DNA of 64,000 nucleotides. It comes from Abyssibius alkaniclasticus. GTDB taxonomy: Bacteria; Pseudomonadota; Alphaproteobacteria; Rhodobacterales; Rhodobacteraceae. Under the pieces are notes generated by a model that made no database searches, was not told the origin of the DNA, and saw nothing but the letters and a program-made list of their open reading frames with translations. Of the stretch, positions 51,087 to 60,164 are shown in pieces. The stretch spans positions 124,001 through 188,000 of the forward strand of contig NZ_CP095732.1 of assembly GCF_020447305.1 (NCBI RefSeq). The letters are read 5' to 3'. A program made the position numbers and the translations under genes. Every line of letters begins with the position of its first letter. Within the stretch, counting starts at the first letter, position 1.

Positions 51087-51159
51087 GGATGCTCTCTTGT
51101 TTAGACGTTTCGCACAGACTAGCTTTTGAGCAGGGCTTGGCAAGACAGGAGCGCCCGTC

Positions 51160-51783
51160 ATGATACGGCTGCACGATTACTGGCGGTCATCCGCCGCTTA
51201 CCGGCTGCGCATTGCGCTGAACCTGATGGGCGTGGCGTATGAACAGGTGGCGGTGAACCTGCTGGCGGGCGCGCATAAAACCCCCGCGCATCTGGCGCTG
51301 AACCCGCAAGGGCTGGTGCCGGTGCTGGAGATTGACGGGCTGGTAATGACCCAGAGCCTGGCGATTATCGAATATCTGGACGAGGTTCACGCAGCCGGGT
51401 TTTTGCCCGAACACCCCGCCGGGCGGGCGCGGGTGCGCGCGCTGTCTTACGCCATTGCAATGGAAACCGCGCCGATTTGCAACCTGTCGGTCCGCACATT
51501 TGTGGAGCAGGAAAGCGGTGGGAAGATCAGCGCCGATGCCTGGCAATTGCGCTTCATCACCAGGGGGTTGGCGGCGTTCGAGACGATGCTGGCCACGGGC
51601 GCGGGCGATTATTGCTATGGCGACAGGGTGAGCATGGCCGATATCTGCCTTGTGCCGCAGCTTTACAATGCCCGCCGCGCGGGGGTGGATTTGAGCGCGA
51701 TGCCGCAGCTTTGCGCGATAGATGCGCGCCTTGCCGCCCTGCCCGCTGTGGCCGCGGCCCTGCCGGAAAACAACGCACCTTAA
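51160..51783 (+). CDS. maiA: Maleylacetoacetate isomerase-like zeta-class GST
   Basis: 207 residues. The zeta-class active-site SSxxxR appears as SSAAYR at 10-15 (usually SSCSWR, the Cys is Ala here), with LVPVLEIDG and MTQSLAIIEYLDE for glutathione binding. Isomerises maleylacetoacetate or maleylpyruvate to the fumaryl form with glutathione. The FAH-family gene at 46086 supports an aromatic degradation role. Confidence 0.88.
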   Translation: MIRLHDYWRSSAAYRLRIALNLMGVAYEQVAVNLLAGAHKTPAHLALNPQGLVPVLEIDGLVMTQSLAIIEYLDEVHAAGFLPEHPAGRARVRALSYAIAMETAPICNLSVRTFVEQESGGKISADAWQLRFITRGLAAFETMLATGAGDYCYGDRVSMADICLVPQLYNARRAGVDLSAMPQLCAIDARLAALPAVAAALPENNAP

Positions 51784-51862
51784 CGCCAGGTCGCGCGCGC
51801 ATTGCATTGACCTTGGCGCTGGGCGGCGTAACCTGCCCATAAACGCATTCGGGAGATGGCAC

Positions 51863-53044
51863 ATGGCAGATGATATCGTAATTCTGGGCGGGGCGCGCAC
51901 CGCGATTGGCACTTTTGGTGGCTCACTTGCGGGCCTGCCGCCCACGCATCTGGCCGCGCATGTCAGCCGTGCGGCAATGGCGCGCGCCGGGGTCGAGCCG
52001 GGGCAGATCGGCCATGTGGTGTTTGGCCATGTCATCAATACCGAGCCGCGCGATATGTATCTGTCGCGCGTGGCCGCTGTCGAGGCGGGCATTCCCAATG
52101 AAACGCCGGCAATGAATGTCAACCGGCTGTGCGGCTCGGGCGTGCAGGCGATAGTTTCGGCCAGCCAGAGCCTGATGCTGAATGATGCCGATTTCGCGCT
52201 GGCCGGTGGCGCCGAATGCATGAGCCGCGGGCCGCATATCATGCAGGCCGCTCGCTGGGGCCAGAAGATGGGCGATGTCACCACGGTTGATATGATGATC
52301 GGCGCTTTGCACGACCCGTTTGGCGCGGGCCATATGGGCGTGACGGCAGAGAACGTGGCCGCCGAGCATGGAATTAGTCGCGCGGCGCAGGACGCCTTTG
52401 CCGCTGAAAGCCAGCGCCGGGCTTTGGCGGCCATCGCGGCGGGGTATTTCGACGCAGAAATTGCACCGATCGGCGTGAAGCTGCGGCGCGATACGGTGGA
52501 GTTTGCTGTGGACGAACACCCCAAAGCCAGCAGCCCCGAAGTGCTGGCAGGGCTGCGCGCGGTGTTCAAGAAAGATGGCACGGTGACGGCGGGCAATGCA
52601 TCCGGCATCAACGATGGTGCGGCGGCTCTGGTGCTGGGCCGTGCCGATGCGGCCGCGGCGGCCGGGCTGAAACCGATGGCGCGGATTATCGGCTACGCCC
52701 ATGCCGGCGTGCGCCCCGAGGTGATGGGCATCGGCCCCGTGCCTGCCGTGCAGGCGCTGCTTGCGCGCACGGGCATGAAGGCCGCAGATTTTGACGTGAT
52801 CGAAAGCAACGAAGCCTTCGCCGCCCAGGCCTGCGCGGTGAGCAAGGAGTTGGGGCTGGACCCGGCCCGCGTAAACCCCAATGGCGGGGCGATTGCCCTT
52901 GGCCATCCGGTCGGCGCGACAGGCGCGATCATCACCATCAAGGCGCTGTATGAGCTGAAGCGCACCGGCGGGCGCTATGGGCTGGTGACGATGTGCATTG
53001 GCGGTGGTCAGGGCATTGCGCTGGCGATTGAGCGGCTGACCTAG
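51863..53044 (+). CDS. Acetyl-CoA acyltransferase (thiolase)
   Basis: 393 residues from ATG 51863 (GGGAGATGGC upstream); a longer frame starts at 51722 inside maiA. Catalytic residues: C90 (NRLCGSG), H348 (GHPVGATG) and C378 (CIGGGQG). Substrate specificity (acetyl-CoA or longer, as in BktB) cannot be read. The stop interlocks with that of the GDCCVxC gene (CTAG). Confidence 0.95.
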   Translation: MADDIVILGGARTAIGTFGGSLAGLPPTHLAAHVSRAAMARAGVEPGQIGHVVFGHVINTEPRDMYLSRVAAVEAGIPNETPAMNVNRLCGSGVQAIVSASQSLMLNDADFALAGGAECMSRGPHIMQAARWGQKMGDVTTVDMMIGALHDPFGAGHMGVTAENVAAEHGISRAAQDAFAAESQRRALAAIAAGYFDAEIAPIGVKLRRDTVEFAVDEHPKASSPEVLAGLRAVFKKDGTVTAGNASGINDGAAALVLGRADAAAAAGLKPMARIIGYAHAGVRPEVMGIGPVPAVQALLARTGMKAADFDVIESNEAFAAQACAVSKELGLDPARVNPNGGAIALGHPVGATGAIITIKALYELKRTGGRYGLVTMCIGGGQGIALAIERLT

Positions 53045-53256
53045 CTACAGCCCTTGCCTGCCTGAATGGGTGGGCAAGGACGGGTCGCATAGGAGCAGAA
53101 AACACAGCAATCACCCTTCTTCGGGGTCAGCACAGCGTGGCAGGACTGGCATTCATAAAACCACTGGCAGGCATCTGTTGGCATTTCCTCTTGTGATTCA
53201 TGGCCACAATGCGGGCAGGTTATTGTTGATTGCAGTTCGATTTGCGGCTTTGTCAT
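53041..53256 (-). CDS. GDCCVxC-domain protein of the mer-like locus
   Basis: 71 residues. C-terminal signature GDCCVFCSY followed by CPP and a C-terminal Cys, preceded by a zinc-ribbon-like pair CPHC and CQSC. It belongs to the GDCCVxC family, of which some members carry selenocysteine in place of a Cys; here all are Cys. It is known to accompany mercury-transport genes. It begins 3 bp behind merT. Confidence 0.85.
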   Translation of the reverse strand: MTKPQIELQSTITCPHCGHESQEEMPTDACQWFYECQSCHAVLTPKKGDCCVFCSYATRPCPPIQAGKGCS

Positions 53257-53259
53257 GGG

Positions 53260-53583
53260 CTAGAGTCCTGAAATCAGATAATTGTTGATGCTGTCCTGGT
53301 AGAGAACGACAATCCAGGCGATACCCGTCTGGGCTGTCGCACCGAGCAACCACCATTTCAGCCGACCGAGCGCACCGCGCCGCAAAGCCAGATAGTAGGA
53401 TAGCCCGATGATCAGGCTCGATGCCGCGACAACGTAAAAGCTGACTGCGGCAATTTTTCCGAAGATGGCGAGCCAGCTTCCCCCCATGCCCAGCAGAATG
53501 AAAACAACGGGCAAAATGCAGCAAGCCGAGACCCCGACCGATGCCAAAGCCGAGCCATAACTCAATCTCAGCGAATTTTTCAT
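53260..53583 (-). CDS. MerT-like mercuric ion transporter
   Basis: 107 residues from ATG 53583 preceded by GAGGT. Three membrane helices; the first contains the vicinal pair SACCILP that picks up Hg(II). The second Cys pair of classical MerT (between helices 2 and 3) is missing. It may thus take mercury in by a reduced mechanism, or transport another thiophilic metal. It is transcribed from the 19-bp-spacer promoter shared with the MerR gene. Confidence 0.8.
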   Translation of the reverse strand: MKNSLRLSYGSALASVGVSACCILPVVFILLGMGGSWLAIFGKIAAVSFYVVAASSLIIGLSYYLALRRGALGRLKWWLLGATAQTGIAWIVVLYQDSINNYLISGL

Positions 53584-53616
53584 ACCAACCTCGCATTCCG
53601 TTTCATGCGTGAGTCG

Positions 53617-53647
53617 GGTATAACTTCTGTAGTAGCTACAGGAGCAA
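53617..53647 (-). promoter_or_regulatory. MerR-type promoter-operator with 19-bp spacer
   Basis: For the leftward transcript: -35 TTGCTC (53647-53642), exactly 19 bp, -10 TATACC (53622-53617). The spacer contains the dyad CTGTAG-cta-CTACAG. The over-long spacer with a centred dyad is the signature of MerR-family activation by DNA distortion. It drives the merT-like gene; the MerR-type gene starts just to the right, so one operator serves both. Confidence 0.88.
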
Positions 53648-53658
53648 GCAGTTTTTTC

Positions 53659-54054
53659 ATGGCAACAATTGGCGAAGCGGCCCGACGAAGCGGGCTGAGC
53701 ATTGAGACAATCCGGTTTTATGAGCGTAGCGGCGTCGTTGAGAAACCGGGCCGCAGCGCCAGTAACCGACGCAGCTACTCGCCTGAGCAAATTGGCCGCT
53801 TAAGGCTTATCAAACGCTTGCGCGACTTGGGTTTCGGGTTGAGCGACGCGCAGCATTTATCGGTTCTGGCCGCCGATCCCAAAGGCGAATGCCAGTCGGT
53901 TCAGCGGGTTGCAGTGATGCATATGGAAACGGTGCGCCAGAAAATCGCCGAGTTGCAGCACCTTGAGGCGGCGCTGGTTGAACTGACTGAGAACTGCAAT
54001 GCAGGCCGGGTGAACTGCCCGATGCTGGCTCAGTTGCGCAGCGGGTTCTTCTGA
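53659..54054 (+). CDS. MerR family metal-responsive regulator
   Basis: 131 residues from ATG 53659. N-terminal winged helix (ATIGEAARRSGLSIETIRFYERSG) and a coiled-coil dimerisation helix. Metal-binding cysteines in KGECQS, ENCN and NCPML correspond to the three Cys of MerR (C82, C117, C126 of Tn501), though the last two are closer together. Mercury or a similar soft metal is the likely inducer. Confidence 0.9.
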   Translation: MATIGEAARRSGLSIETIRFYERSGVVEKPGRSASNRRSYSPEQIGRLRLIKRLRDLGFGLSDAQHLSVLAADPKGECQSVQRVAVMHMETVRQKIAELQHLEAALVELTENCNAGRVNCPMLAQLRSGFF

Positions 54055-54058
54055 TACC

Positions 54059-54820
54059 TCACCCCAAAAACCCCTCCACCGCCGCCTGAAATTCGCGCGG
54101 TTTTTCTGCGTGCAGCCAGTGGTTCGCGCCCGCAACGCTTTCGGTTATCGCGTGGGGGAACAGGCGGGTGATGAGCGCCGCGTGGTCGGGTAGCACATAG
54201 TCGGACAGGGCGCCGCGCAGGAACAGGGTTGGGCCGGTGAACTGGCCGGAAACCTCGGGCCAGCCGATGATTTTGGGCATGTCGGCCTCCAGCACATCAA
54301 GGTTCAGCCGCCAGCTTGCGCCGCCTTCGCCAAGGCGCAGCGATTGCAACAGGAAGCTGCGCAGCATGTCATCGGCCAGATGCGGTTTGAGCTGGGCATC
54401 GGCATCGGAACGGCGGGTGGTGGTGGACAAATCGACCGCGCGCATCGCCACGATCTTGTCACCCTGGCTATGGGTATAGGCGACGGGGGCGATATCGGCC
54501 ACGATCAGGCGGTTGACCAGATCGGGCCTTGTAAGCGCCAGCACCATGCCCGCCTTGCCGCCCATTGAATGGCCCAGCACATCGGCGCGGCCGCCATTTG
54601 CCTCTATCACCTCGGCCAGATCACGCGCCATATCGGGGTAGGACTGGCTTGGCAAATGCGGGCTTTCGCCGTGGTTGCGCATATCGACCGCGATAACCTG
54701 CCGGCTGGCGGCGAAGCGTTTTTGCAGCACACCCCAGTTGCGGGCCGAACCATAAAGCCCATGCGCGATGATCAGCGGCGGGGTGCCATCTGGCGCGCCT
54801 TCGGTAATGAAATTCAGCAT
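54059..54820 (-). CDS. Alpha/beta-fold esterase (YbfF-like)
   Basis: 253 residues. Oxyanion HGLYGSARNW near 20-29, nucleophile S85 in LGHSMGGKAG, and a C-terminal GANHWLHAEKP histidine. Resembles the YbfF acyl-CoA esterase group. It follows ilvA by 9 bp and is probably in its operon. Confidence 0.88.
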   Translation of the reverse strand: MLNFITEGAPDGTPPLIIAHGLYGSARNWGVLQKRFAASRQVIAVDMRNHGESPHLPSQSYPDMARDLAEVIEANGGRADVLGHSMGGKAGMVLALTRPDLVNRLIVADIAPVAYTHSQGDKIVAMRAVDLSTTTRRSDADAQLKPHLADDMLRSFLLQSLRLGEGGASWRLNLDVLEADMPKIIGWPEVSGQFTGPTLFLRGALSDYVLPDHAALITRLFPHAITESVAGANHWLHAEKPREFQAAVEGFLG

Positions 54821-54829
54821 GATCAGCCC

Positions 54830-56062
54830 CTATACAATGAAATTGGCAAGCATCTGGTTGTCGGTGATGTCCTGAAAGGAAAACCCTGCCTCGGCCATGC
54901 GCCGGGTGAAGGCGGGAAAGCTGGCCGGGTCATGCGTTTCGATACCGATGAGGACCGAGCCGAAATTGCGCGCCGATTTCTTGAGATATTCAAAGCGGGC
55001 AATGTCATCATCCGGGCCGAGCAGGTTGAGGAACTCCTTCAGCGCGCCGGGGCGCTGGGGCATCCGCAGCACGAAATATTTCTTCAGGCCAGCGGAACGC
55101 AGCGCGCGTTCCTTCACATCGGGCAGGCGTTCGAAATCGAAATTTCCGCCCGACACAAGGCAGACAATGCGTTTGCCTGCAATACCTGTCAGGTCGCGCA
55201 GCGCATCAATGGCCAAAGCACCGGCAGGTTCCAGCACCACGCCTTCGACATTGAGCATGTCGATCATGGTTTCGCAAAGCCGGTCTTCGGGAATGGCCAT
55301 GCAGTGATCGGGGGTGAAGCCCGCAAGGGCCGCATAGTTGCGCGCACCGATGCGGGCCACCGCGGCACCGTCAACGAAATTGTCCACTTGCGGCAGGGTA
55401 ACGGGCCCGCCCGCGGCAAGGGCGGCGGCAAGGCTGGTGGCGCCTGCCGGCTCGACAAACCTGTAGGTGCAGCCATTTCCAAAATAGCGGCTCACGCCGC
55501 CCGCCAGCCCGCCACCGCCGATGGGCAGCAAGAGCATTTCGGGCAAGCCGCCAAGCTGTTCGGCAATCTCTGCAGCCACACTGGCCTGGCCGATCATCAC
55601 CTGTTCATCATCAAAGGGCGGCAGAAAGCGGCCATTGACCTGCGCGCAATAGGTTTGTGCGGCCTTCAGGGCGGCGTCGAAAAAATCGCCCGTCAGGCGG
55701 ATTTCGATGAAATCGCCGCCAAAGGCGCGGGTCTTGGCAATTTTCTGGTCGGGCGTTGTGACCGGCATGAACACCACCGCCTGCACCCCGAAATGCCGCG
55801 CGGCAAAGGCCACGCCCTGGGCATGGTTGCCCGCCGATGCGCAGACGAACGGGCCGGTGGCACCGCCATCAAGCGCGGCCTTCATGGCCGTGAGCGCGCC
55901 GCGCAGCTTGTAACTGCGCACCGGGCCAAGGTCTTCGCGCTTGAGCCATATCTCGGCACCAAATCTGGCCGAAAGATACAGGTTATGCTGGAGCGGTGTC
56001 GGCTCGAACAATGCGCGCATGGCACTTGTGGCCGCGTCAACCTGTTGGATAAAATCGCTCAT
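54830..56062 (-). CDS. ilvA: Threonine ammonia-lyase
   Basis: 410 residues from ATG 56062. Catalytic lysine K52 in RSYKLRGA, glycine loop PIGGGGLAGG, and a C-terminal ACT-like regulatory domain starting FVLRMPQRPGAL (about 330), so of the one-ACT type. It deaminates threonine to 2-oxobutanoate for isoleucine synthesis. ATGA overlap couples it to the upstream membrane-protein gene. Confidence 0.96.
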   Translation of the reverse strand: MSDFIQQVDAATSAMRALFEPTPLQHNLYLSARFGAEIWLKREDLGPVRSYKLRGALTAMKAALDGGATGPFVCASAGNHAQGVAFAARHFGVQAVVFMPVTTPDQKIAKTRAFGGDFIEIRLTGDFFDAALKAAQTYCAQVNGRFLPPFDDEQVMIGQASVAAEIAEQLGGLPEMLLLPIGGGGLAGGVSRYFGNGCTYRFVEPAGATSLAAALAAGGPVTLPQVDNFVDGAAVARIGARNYAALAGFTPDHCMAIPEDRLCETMIDMLNVEGVVLEPAGALAIDALRDLTGIAGKRIVCLVSGGNFDFERLPDVKERALRSAGLKKYFVLRMPQRPGALKEFLNLLGPDDDIARFEYLKKSARNFGSVLIGIETHDPASFPAFTRRMAEAGFSFQDITDNQMLANFIV

Positions 56063-56811
56063 TCTTCGGCCGGTTCCGGGGCGACGCATACCTCGAACAT
56101 CACCGTAAGAATGGAAATGCCCAGCATCGTGACAAACCAGGCCACAAGCGATTCGGCCACCACGGTATAGGGTGTTGTGGGCAGAAGGCCGAAATAGATA
56201 TTCGACGCCGTCAGCCCGCCGACCAGCAGAAAGCTGCACAGGAAAATCGGCATCCGGATTTGCCGCGTCAGCACCCATGATTTGAGCGGATAGACAGGAT
56301 ATTTGATGGTGGAGGCGGGCAGAACAAGCGCCAGGCGCGTGGTGACGAAGCTGGGGATTGTCGCCAGCAGGGCAACCACAATAACGTAAACCCCCGCGCT
56401 CATGCCAAGATTATTGCCGACAAGCTGCCACAGGCTCTGGTCGGACGTATTGAGGATCATATAGATGAGCGGCACGAAAATGGCAGCGGACAGCAGAATG
56501 CCGATCAGCCCCAGCAGCACCGACCACAAAAAATAGCGCAGATAGGCGCCTTCGCCGGTTTTGTCGCTGCGCGCCTCATCGGCCAGAAAGATGTTGCGAT
56601 GCCAGGCCACGGCCACATGCACGGTCATCACCAGATAGAAAACTGCCAGCCCGAAGACCACGATCAGCGTGTCATAGCCCGGCGCGCCATTGAGTTGCGG
56701 CAGAACGGCGAAATTCATGGCGACCAGCGCGGCGGGCAGCATCCAGCTCACGACAATCGCCATCCAGAAATTGCGGATAAGCTGCGCAAGGGCATGAAAA
56801 AATAGCTGCAT
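56059..56811 (-). CDS. Polytopic membrane protein, paralogue 1
   Basis: 250 residues with about six membrane helices. Begins with helix QLFFHALAQLIRNFW, then AVAWHRN, then a C-terminal FVTMLGISILTVMFE. Shares with the next gene the AWHR motif, a middle block (RLAL.LPA / RFALCFPA) and the same C-terminal MLGIS. Unknown family. Coupled to ilvA by a 4-bp overlap. Confidence 0.75.
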   Translation of the reverse strand: MQLFFHALAQLIRNFWMAIVVSWMLPAALVAMNFAVLPQLNGAPGYDTLIVVFGLAVFYLVMTVHVAVAWHRNIFLADEARSDKTGEGAYLRYFLWSVLLGLIGILLSAAIFVPLIYMILNTSDQSLWQLVGNNLGMSAGVYVIVVALLATIPSFVTTRLALVLPASTIKYPVYPLKSWVLTRQIRMPIFLCSFLLVGGLTASNIYFGLLPTTPYTVVAESLVAWFVTMLGISILTVMFEVCVAPEPAEE

Positions 56812-56826
56812 CGTGAAATTCCCCCC

Positions 56827-57576
56827 CTAGGCGTTCAGCGCGCGGCCCTCGACAAGATGGCCGTAAAGCGTGGTCATTACCGAAATGCCGAGCATCGTGA
56901 AAATCCAGATCGGCACGGCGATGACAATGCCCAGCAGCGCGCCGCCGGCGCTGTTGGATGGCAGGCCCAGCGCAATGGCCTGTAATGCTGCGATTGCCGC
57001 GATCATCAGCACCGATGTGACAATGATCTGCCCGTTCATGGGCGCGGTTCTTTCCCATGATTCACGCAAACCAATGCGGCGGCCCACCGCAATGGCCGGA
57101 AAGCACAGCGCAAAGCGGTTGAACATGGTGTTCATGACCACGGCGATGAACAGCAGAATCGGCAGATAGGCCGGGCCGGGGGCGATTGTGCCATCGGGCA
57201 GTTCAACCATGAAGGATGCGCCGAACACCAGGCCAGCCACAAGGCTTGCAAAGGTAGAGGCCAGCAGAACGGCAACAAACAGCAGCAGGGCCACGCGCAG
57301 CCCCGTCAGGAAATAGGCCTGAAAGCTGCCCGGAGGCGGGTTGAGCGGGTCGGCCGCATCCGGATCGGCCAGAAGAACAAAGCGGTGCCAGGCGATTGCC
57401 GTGGTAATGGACAGCGCGATGCTCGCAATGAACAAAAGGCCCTGCACGGCCCCGCCCAGACCCAGCAGCATCAGCAGAGGCGAGGCCAGTGTCAGCGCCA
57501 GAAGCAGCTTGCCGACACGCAATGCCTGCGCGAAATTGCCAACCACCTGCCGCCATGAATGAATAAACAGCCGCAT
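56827..57576 (-). CDS. Polytopic membrane protein, paralogue 2
   Basis: 249 residues with about six membrane helices, colinear with paralogue 1: MRLFIHSWRQVVGNF, AIAWHRFVLLAD, FNRFALCFPAIAVG and FTMLGISVMTTLYGH. The two genes are 15 bp apart and clearly a tandem duplication. Function unknown; not obviously related to threonine metabolism. Confidence 0.75.
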   Translation of the reverse strand: MRLFIHSWRQVVGNFAQALRVGKLLLALTLASPLLMLLGLGGAVQGLLFIASIALSITTAIAWHRFVLLADPDAADPLNPPPGSFQAYFLTGLRVALLLFVAVLLASTFASLVAGLVFGASFMVELPDGTIAPGPAYLPILLFIAVVMNTMFNRFALCFPAIAVGRRIGLRESWERTAPMNGQIIVTSVLMIAAIAALQAIALGLPSNSAGGALLGIVIAVPIWIFTMLGISVMTTLYGHLVEGRALNA

Positions 57577-57697
57577 TGCCTGCTCCGATCTTGCCTGTAA
57601 ACCCTTACGCGTTCCCGACTAGCATGATGCAGGAATCGTGGCCAGTCTGGATTGTTGCAATCAAGCGGCAATGGCACCAATGTGCCACGCCGCGCGC

Positions 57698-58354
57698 CTA
57701 GCATTCATCCTCGAACCAGGCGCCAAAGGCCGCATAATCATCCTTGAACATGCTGTGCAGGCACGATTTGGCGCGCGCGCCGGGCGCAACGGGCGCCACG
57801 GTTTGCGGGCTTTTCTGAAAATGCCCTGGCGCGGATGGCGCGGTCTGGCTTGCGGCCATAAGCGCGGTCAGCGCCTCCAACTCGTCAAAGCGGAAAATGC
57901 GCGTATAAAACTGCGGATCATGGCCCAGAAATACCGTCAACGGGCGCAAATGCCAGCGGATGACCTTGCTATGCGCGTGATAGGCGCCAAGGTTTTCAAT
58001 GAACTCTGTCAGGCTGGGCGCAAGCGGAAGGCCAAGTTTGCGCAAGGCCGCCTGCACCTCAAACCCTTGCAGCGCCTTGCCCGCCAGAACACGGTTGCCA
58101 TAGCATGAGATGACGCGCCCAAGCGGGCTGCGCACCAGCGCATAGCAGCGCATATCGGCGAATTTCGCGCGGTTTATGCGCGCAAACGGCACAGAAGGGT
58201 AGATATGATGGATATGCACCGGCTTGCCATTTTCCATATGCCGGGCAAAGCTTTCACCATGCTGCACCTTATAGGCAAGCTGCTTGAGCGTGGTTGAGGC
58301 CACCTTTGGCGCGGTAAAGACCGCCATGTTTTCATTGTCCAGAATAATCGGCAT
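57698..58354 (-). CDS. Sulfotransferase family protein
   Basis: 218 residues from ATG 58354. A 5'-phosphosulfate loop [16 protein letters not shown] lies at the N-terminus, an HIHHIYPS patch and [17 protein letters not shown] (3'-phosphate binding) follow, as in sulfotransferase family 2. Shorter than typical (about 230-300). It would transfer sulfate from PAPS to a carbohydrate or lipid. Divergent from argG across 174 bp. A longer frame into argG's strand is not used. Confidence 0.8.
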   Translation of the reverse strand: MPIILDNENMAVFTAPKVASTTLKQLAYKVQHGESFARHMENGKPVHIHHIYPSVPFARINRAKFADMRCYALVRSPLGRVISCYGNRVLAGKALQGFEVQAALRKLGLPLAPSLTEFIENLGAYHAHSKVIRWHLRPLTVFLGHDPQFYTRIFRFDELEALTALMAASQTAPSAPGHFQKSPQTVAPVAPGARAKSCLHSMFKDDYAAFGAWFEDEC

Positions 58355-58528
58355 CGGGTCTTTCCAAGTGTCGGCGCGGGCGGGGTTTATATATTGTCGC
58401 GCTACACCACCCCAGCCTGCACGGCCTGTCAACGCGCAAGCGGGGCCGGATTTAGCACATGCCCCCCTTGTTGGTGGCCACAATTCGCAATAAACCCCTG
58501 TGCGAACCCCAATTACGGAGCCCGCCCC

Positions 58529-59758
58529 ATGCCTGCCGCAAAACTCGCGCCCAAAAAAGTTGTTCTCGCCTATTCGGGCGGGCTTGATACCTCGATCATT
58601 CTGAAATGGCTGCAAACCGAATATGGCTGTGAGGTTGTGACCTTCACCGCCGATCTGGGCCAGGGTGAGGAACTGGAACCGGCACGCAAAAAGGCCGAGA
58701 TGCTGGGCATCAAGCCCGAAAACATCCATATCGAGGATGTGCGCGAGGAATTCGTGCGCGATTTCGTCTTTCCGATGTTTCGCGCCAATGCGGTTTATGA
58801 AGGGCTGTATCTGCTCGGCACATCCATTGCGCGGCCGCTGATTTCCAAGCGGCTTGTGGAAATTGCCGAAGAGGTTGGCGCCGATGCCGTGGCGCATGGC
58901 GCAACCGGCAAGGGCAATGACCAGGTGCGCTTTGAGCTTTCGGCCTATGCGCTGAACCCCGATATCAAGGTGATCGCACCCTGGCGCGAATGGGATCTGA
59001 CCTCCCGCACGCGCCTGCTGGAATTTGCCGAAGCCAACCAGATTCCGATTGCCAAGGACAAGCGCGGCGAAGCGCCGTTTTCGGTGGATGCAAACCTGCT
59101 GCACACCTCATCCGAAGGCAAGGTGCTGGAAGACCCGGCAGAAATGGCGCCCGATTATGTGTATCAGCGCACGGTTCACCCCGAAGATGCGCCCGACACG
59201 CCGGAATATGTTGAAATTGGCTTCGCGCGTGGCGATGCGGTCAGCATCAACGGCGAGGCGCTCAGCCCGGCGACGCTTTTGACCAGGCTGAACGAGCTTG
59301 GCGGCGCGCATGGCTGCGGGCGGCTCGACCTTGTTGAAGGGCGCTTTGTTGGCATGAAGTCGCGCGGGATTTATGAAACCCCCGGCGGCACGCTGCTGCT
59401 GGCCGCGCATCGCGGCATTGAAAGCATCACGCTCGACCGCGGTGCCGCGCATCTGAAAGACGAGCTGATGCCGCGCTATGCCGAGCTGATCTATAACGGA
59501 TTCTGGTTTTCCCCCGAGCGCGACATGCTGCAGGCCGCGATTGACAAAAGCCAGGAGCGCGTGAACGGCACCGTGCGGCTGAAGCTTTACAAAGGCAGCG
59601 CGATGGTCGTTGGCCGCTGGTCGGATGACAGCCTTTATTCCGAAGCGCATGTGACCTTTGAAGACGACGCCGGCGCCTATGACCAGGCCGACGCGGCAGG
59701 CTTCATCAAAATCAACGCACTGCGCCTGAAGCTGCTGGCCGCGCGCAACAGGCGGTAG
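58529..59758 (+). CDS. argG: Argininosuccinate synthase
   Basis: 409 residues from ATG 58529 (TTACGGAG about 8-15 bp upstream). ATP PP-loop AYSGGLDTS at 14-22, SYAL-like [20 protein letters not shown] and [11 protein letters not shown]. It joins citrulline and aspartate, the step before ArgH. It heads a run of short genes (ACT protein, unknown protein, GNAT). Confidence 0.98.
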   Translation: MPAAKLAPKKVVLAYSGGLDTSIILKWLQTEYGCEVVTFTADLGQGEELEPARKKAEMLGIKPENIHIEDVREEFVRDFVFPMFRANAVYEGLYLLGTSIARPLISKRLVEIAEEVGADAVAHGATGKGNDQVRFELSAYALNPDIKVIAPWREWDLTSRTRLLEFAEANQIPIAKDKRGEAPFSVDANLLHTSSEGKVLEDPAEMAPDYVYQRTVHPEDAPDTPEYVEIGFARGDAVSINGEALSPATLLTRLNELGGAHGCGRLDLVEGRFVGMKSRGIYETPGGTLLLAAHRGIESITLDRGAAHLKDELMPRYAELIYNGFWFSPERDMLQAAIDKSQERVNGTVRLKLYKGSAMVVGRWSDDSLYSEAHVTFEDDAGAYDQADAAGFIKINALRLKLLAARNRR

Positions 59759-59762
59759 CCAT

Positions 59763-60164
59763 ATGACGGGCGAGCGTAATTTGGCAAAACTGCTGGCCAG
59801 CATGGCGCCTGCCCTTCATGCGCAGCCCTACGGGTTTGCGCATTGCGCGAACCTGCCCGCGATAACCCCCTTTGCAACCGTGGCCGAGGATGAGGGGCTG
59901 ACGGTTGTGGCGCCTTTGGCCGATTTGCAGGCCGCGGGGCTGAAAGCGGAACCCTTTGCTCGGATCAGCCTTTCGGTGCATTCTGCGCTGGAGGCGGTGG
60001 GGCTGACGGCGGCAATGTCGGGCGCGCTGGCGCAAGCGGGGGTTTCGGCAAATGTCATCGCCGGATATTTCCATGACCATGTTTTTGTGGCCTGGAATGA
60101 CCGGAACAGGGCAATGCAGATTCTGGAGAAAATAAGCCGCGATGAGCAAGCGAAAGAAGGTTGA
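59763..60164 (+). CDS. ACT-domain protein
   Basis: 133 residues. CANLPAITPFATVAEDEGLTVVAPL and the C-terminal FARISLSVHSALEAVGLTAAMSGALAQAGVSANVIAGYFHDHVF (shown in part) match the CASTOR/ACT-like family of amino-acid binding domains, function unknown. It begins 4 bp after argG, so arginine sensing is an attractive but unsupported idea. Confidence 0.8.
   Translation: MTGERNLAKLLASMAPALHAQPYGFAHCANLPAITPFATVAEDEGLTVVAPLADLQAAGLKAEPFARISLSVHSALEAVGLTAAMSGALAQAGVSANVIAGYFHDHVFVAWNDRNRAMQILEKISRDEQAKEG

Noticed and set aside
54569-56170. 533-codon plus-strand frame opposite ilvA
   Set aside because: His/Gln/Arg-rich antisense frame; ilvA on the other strand has complete motifs.
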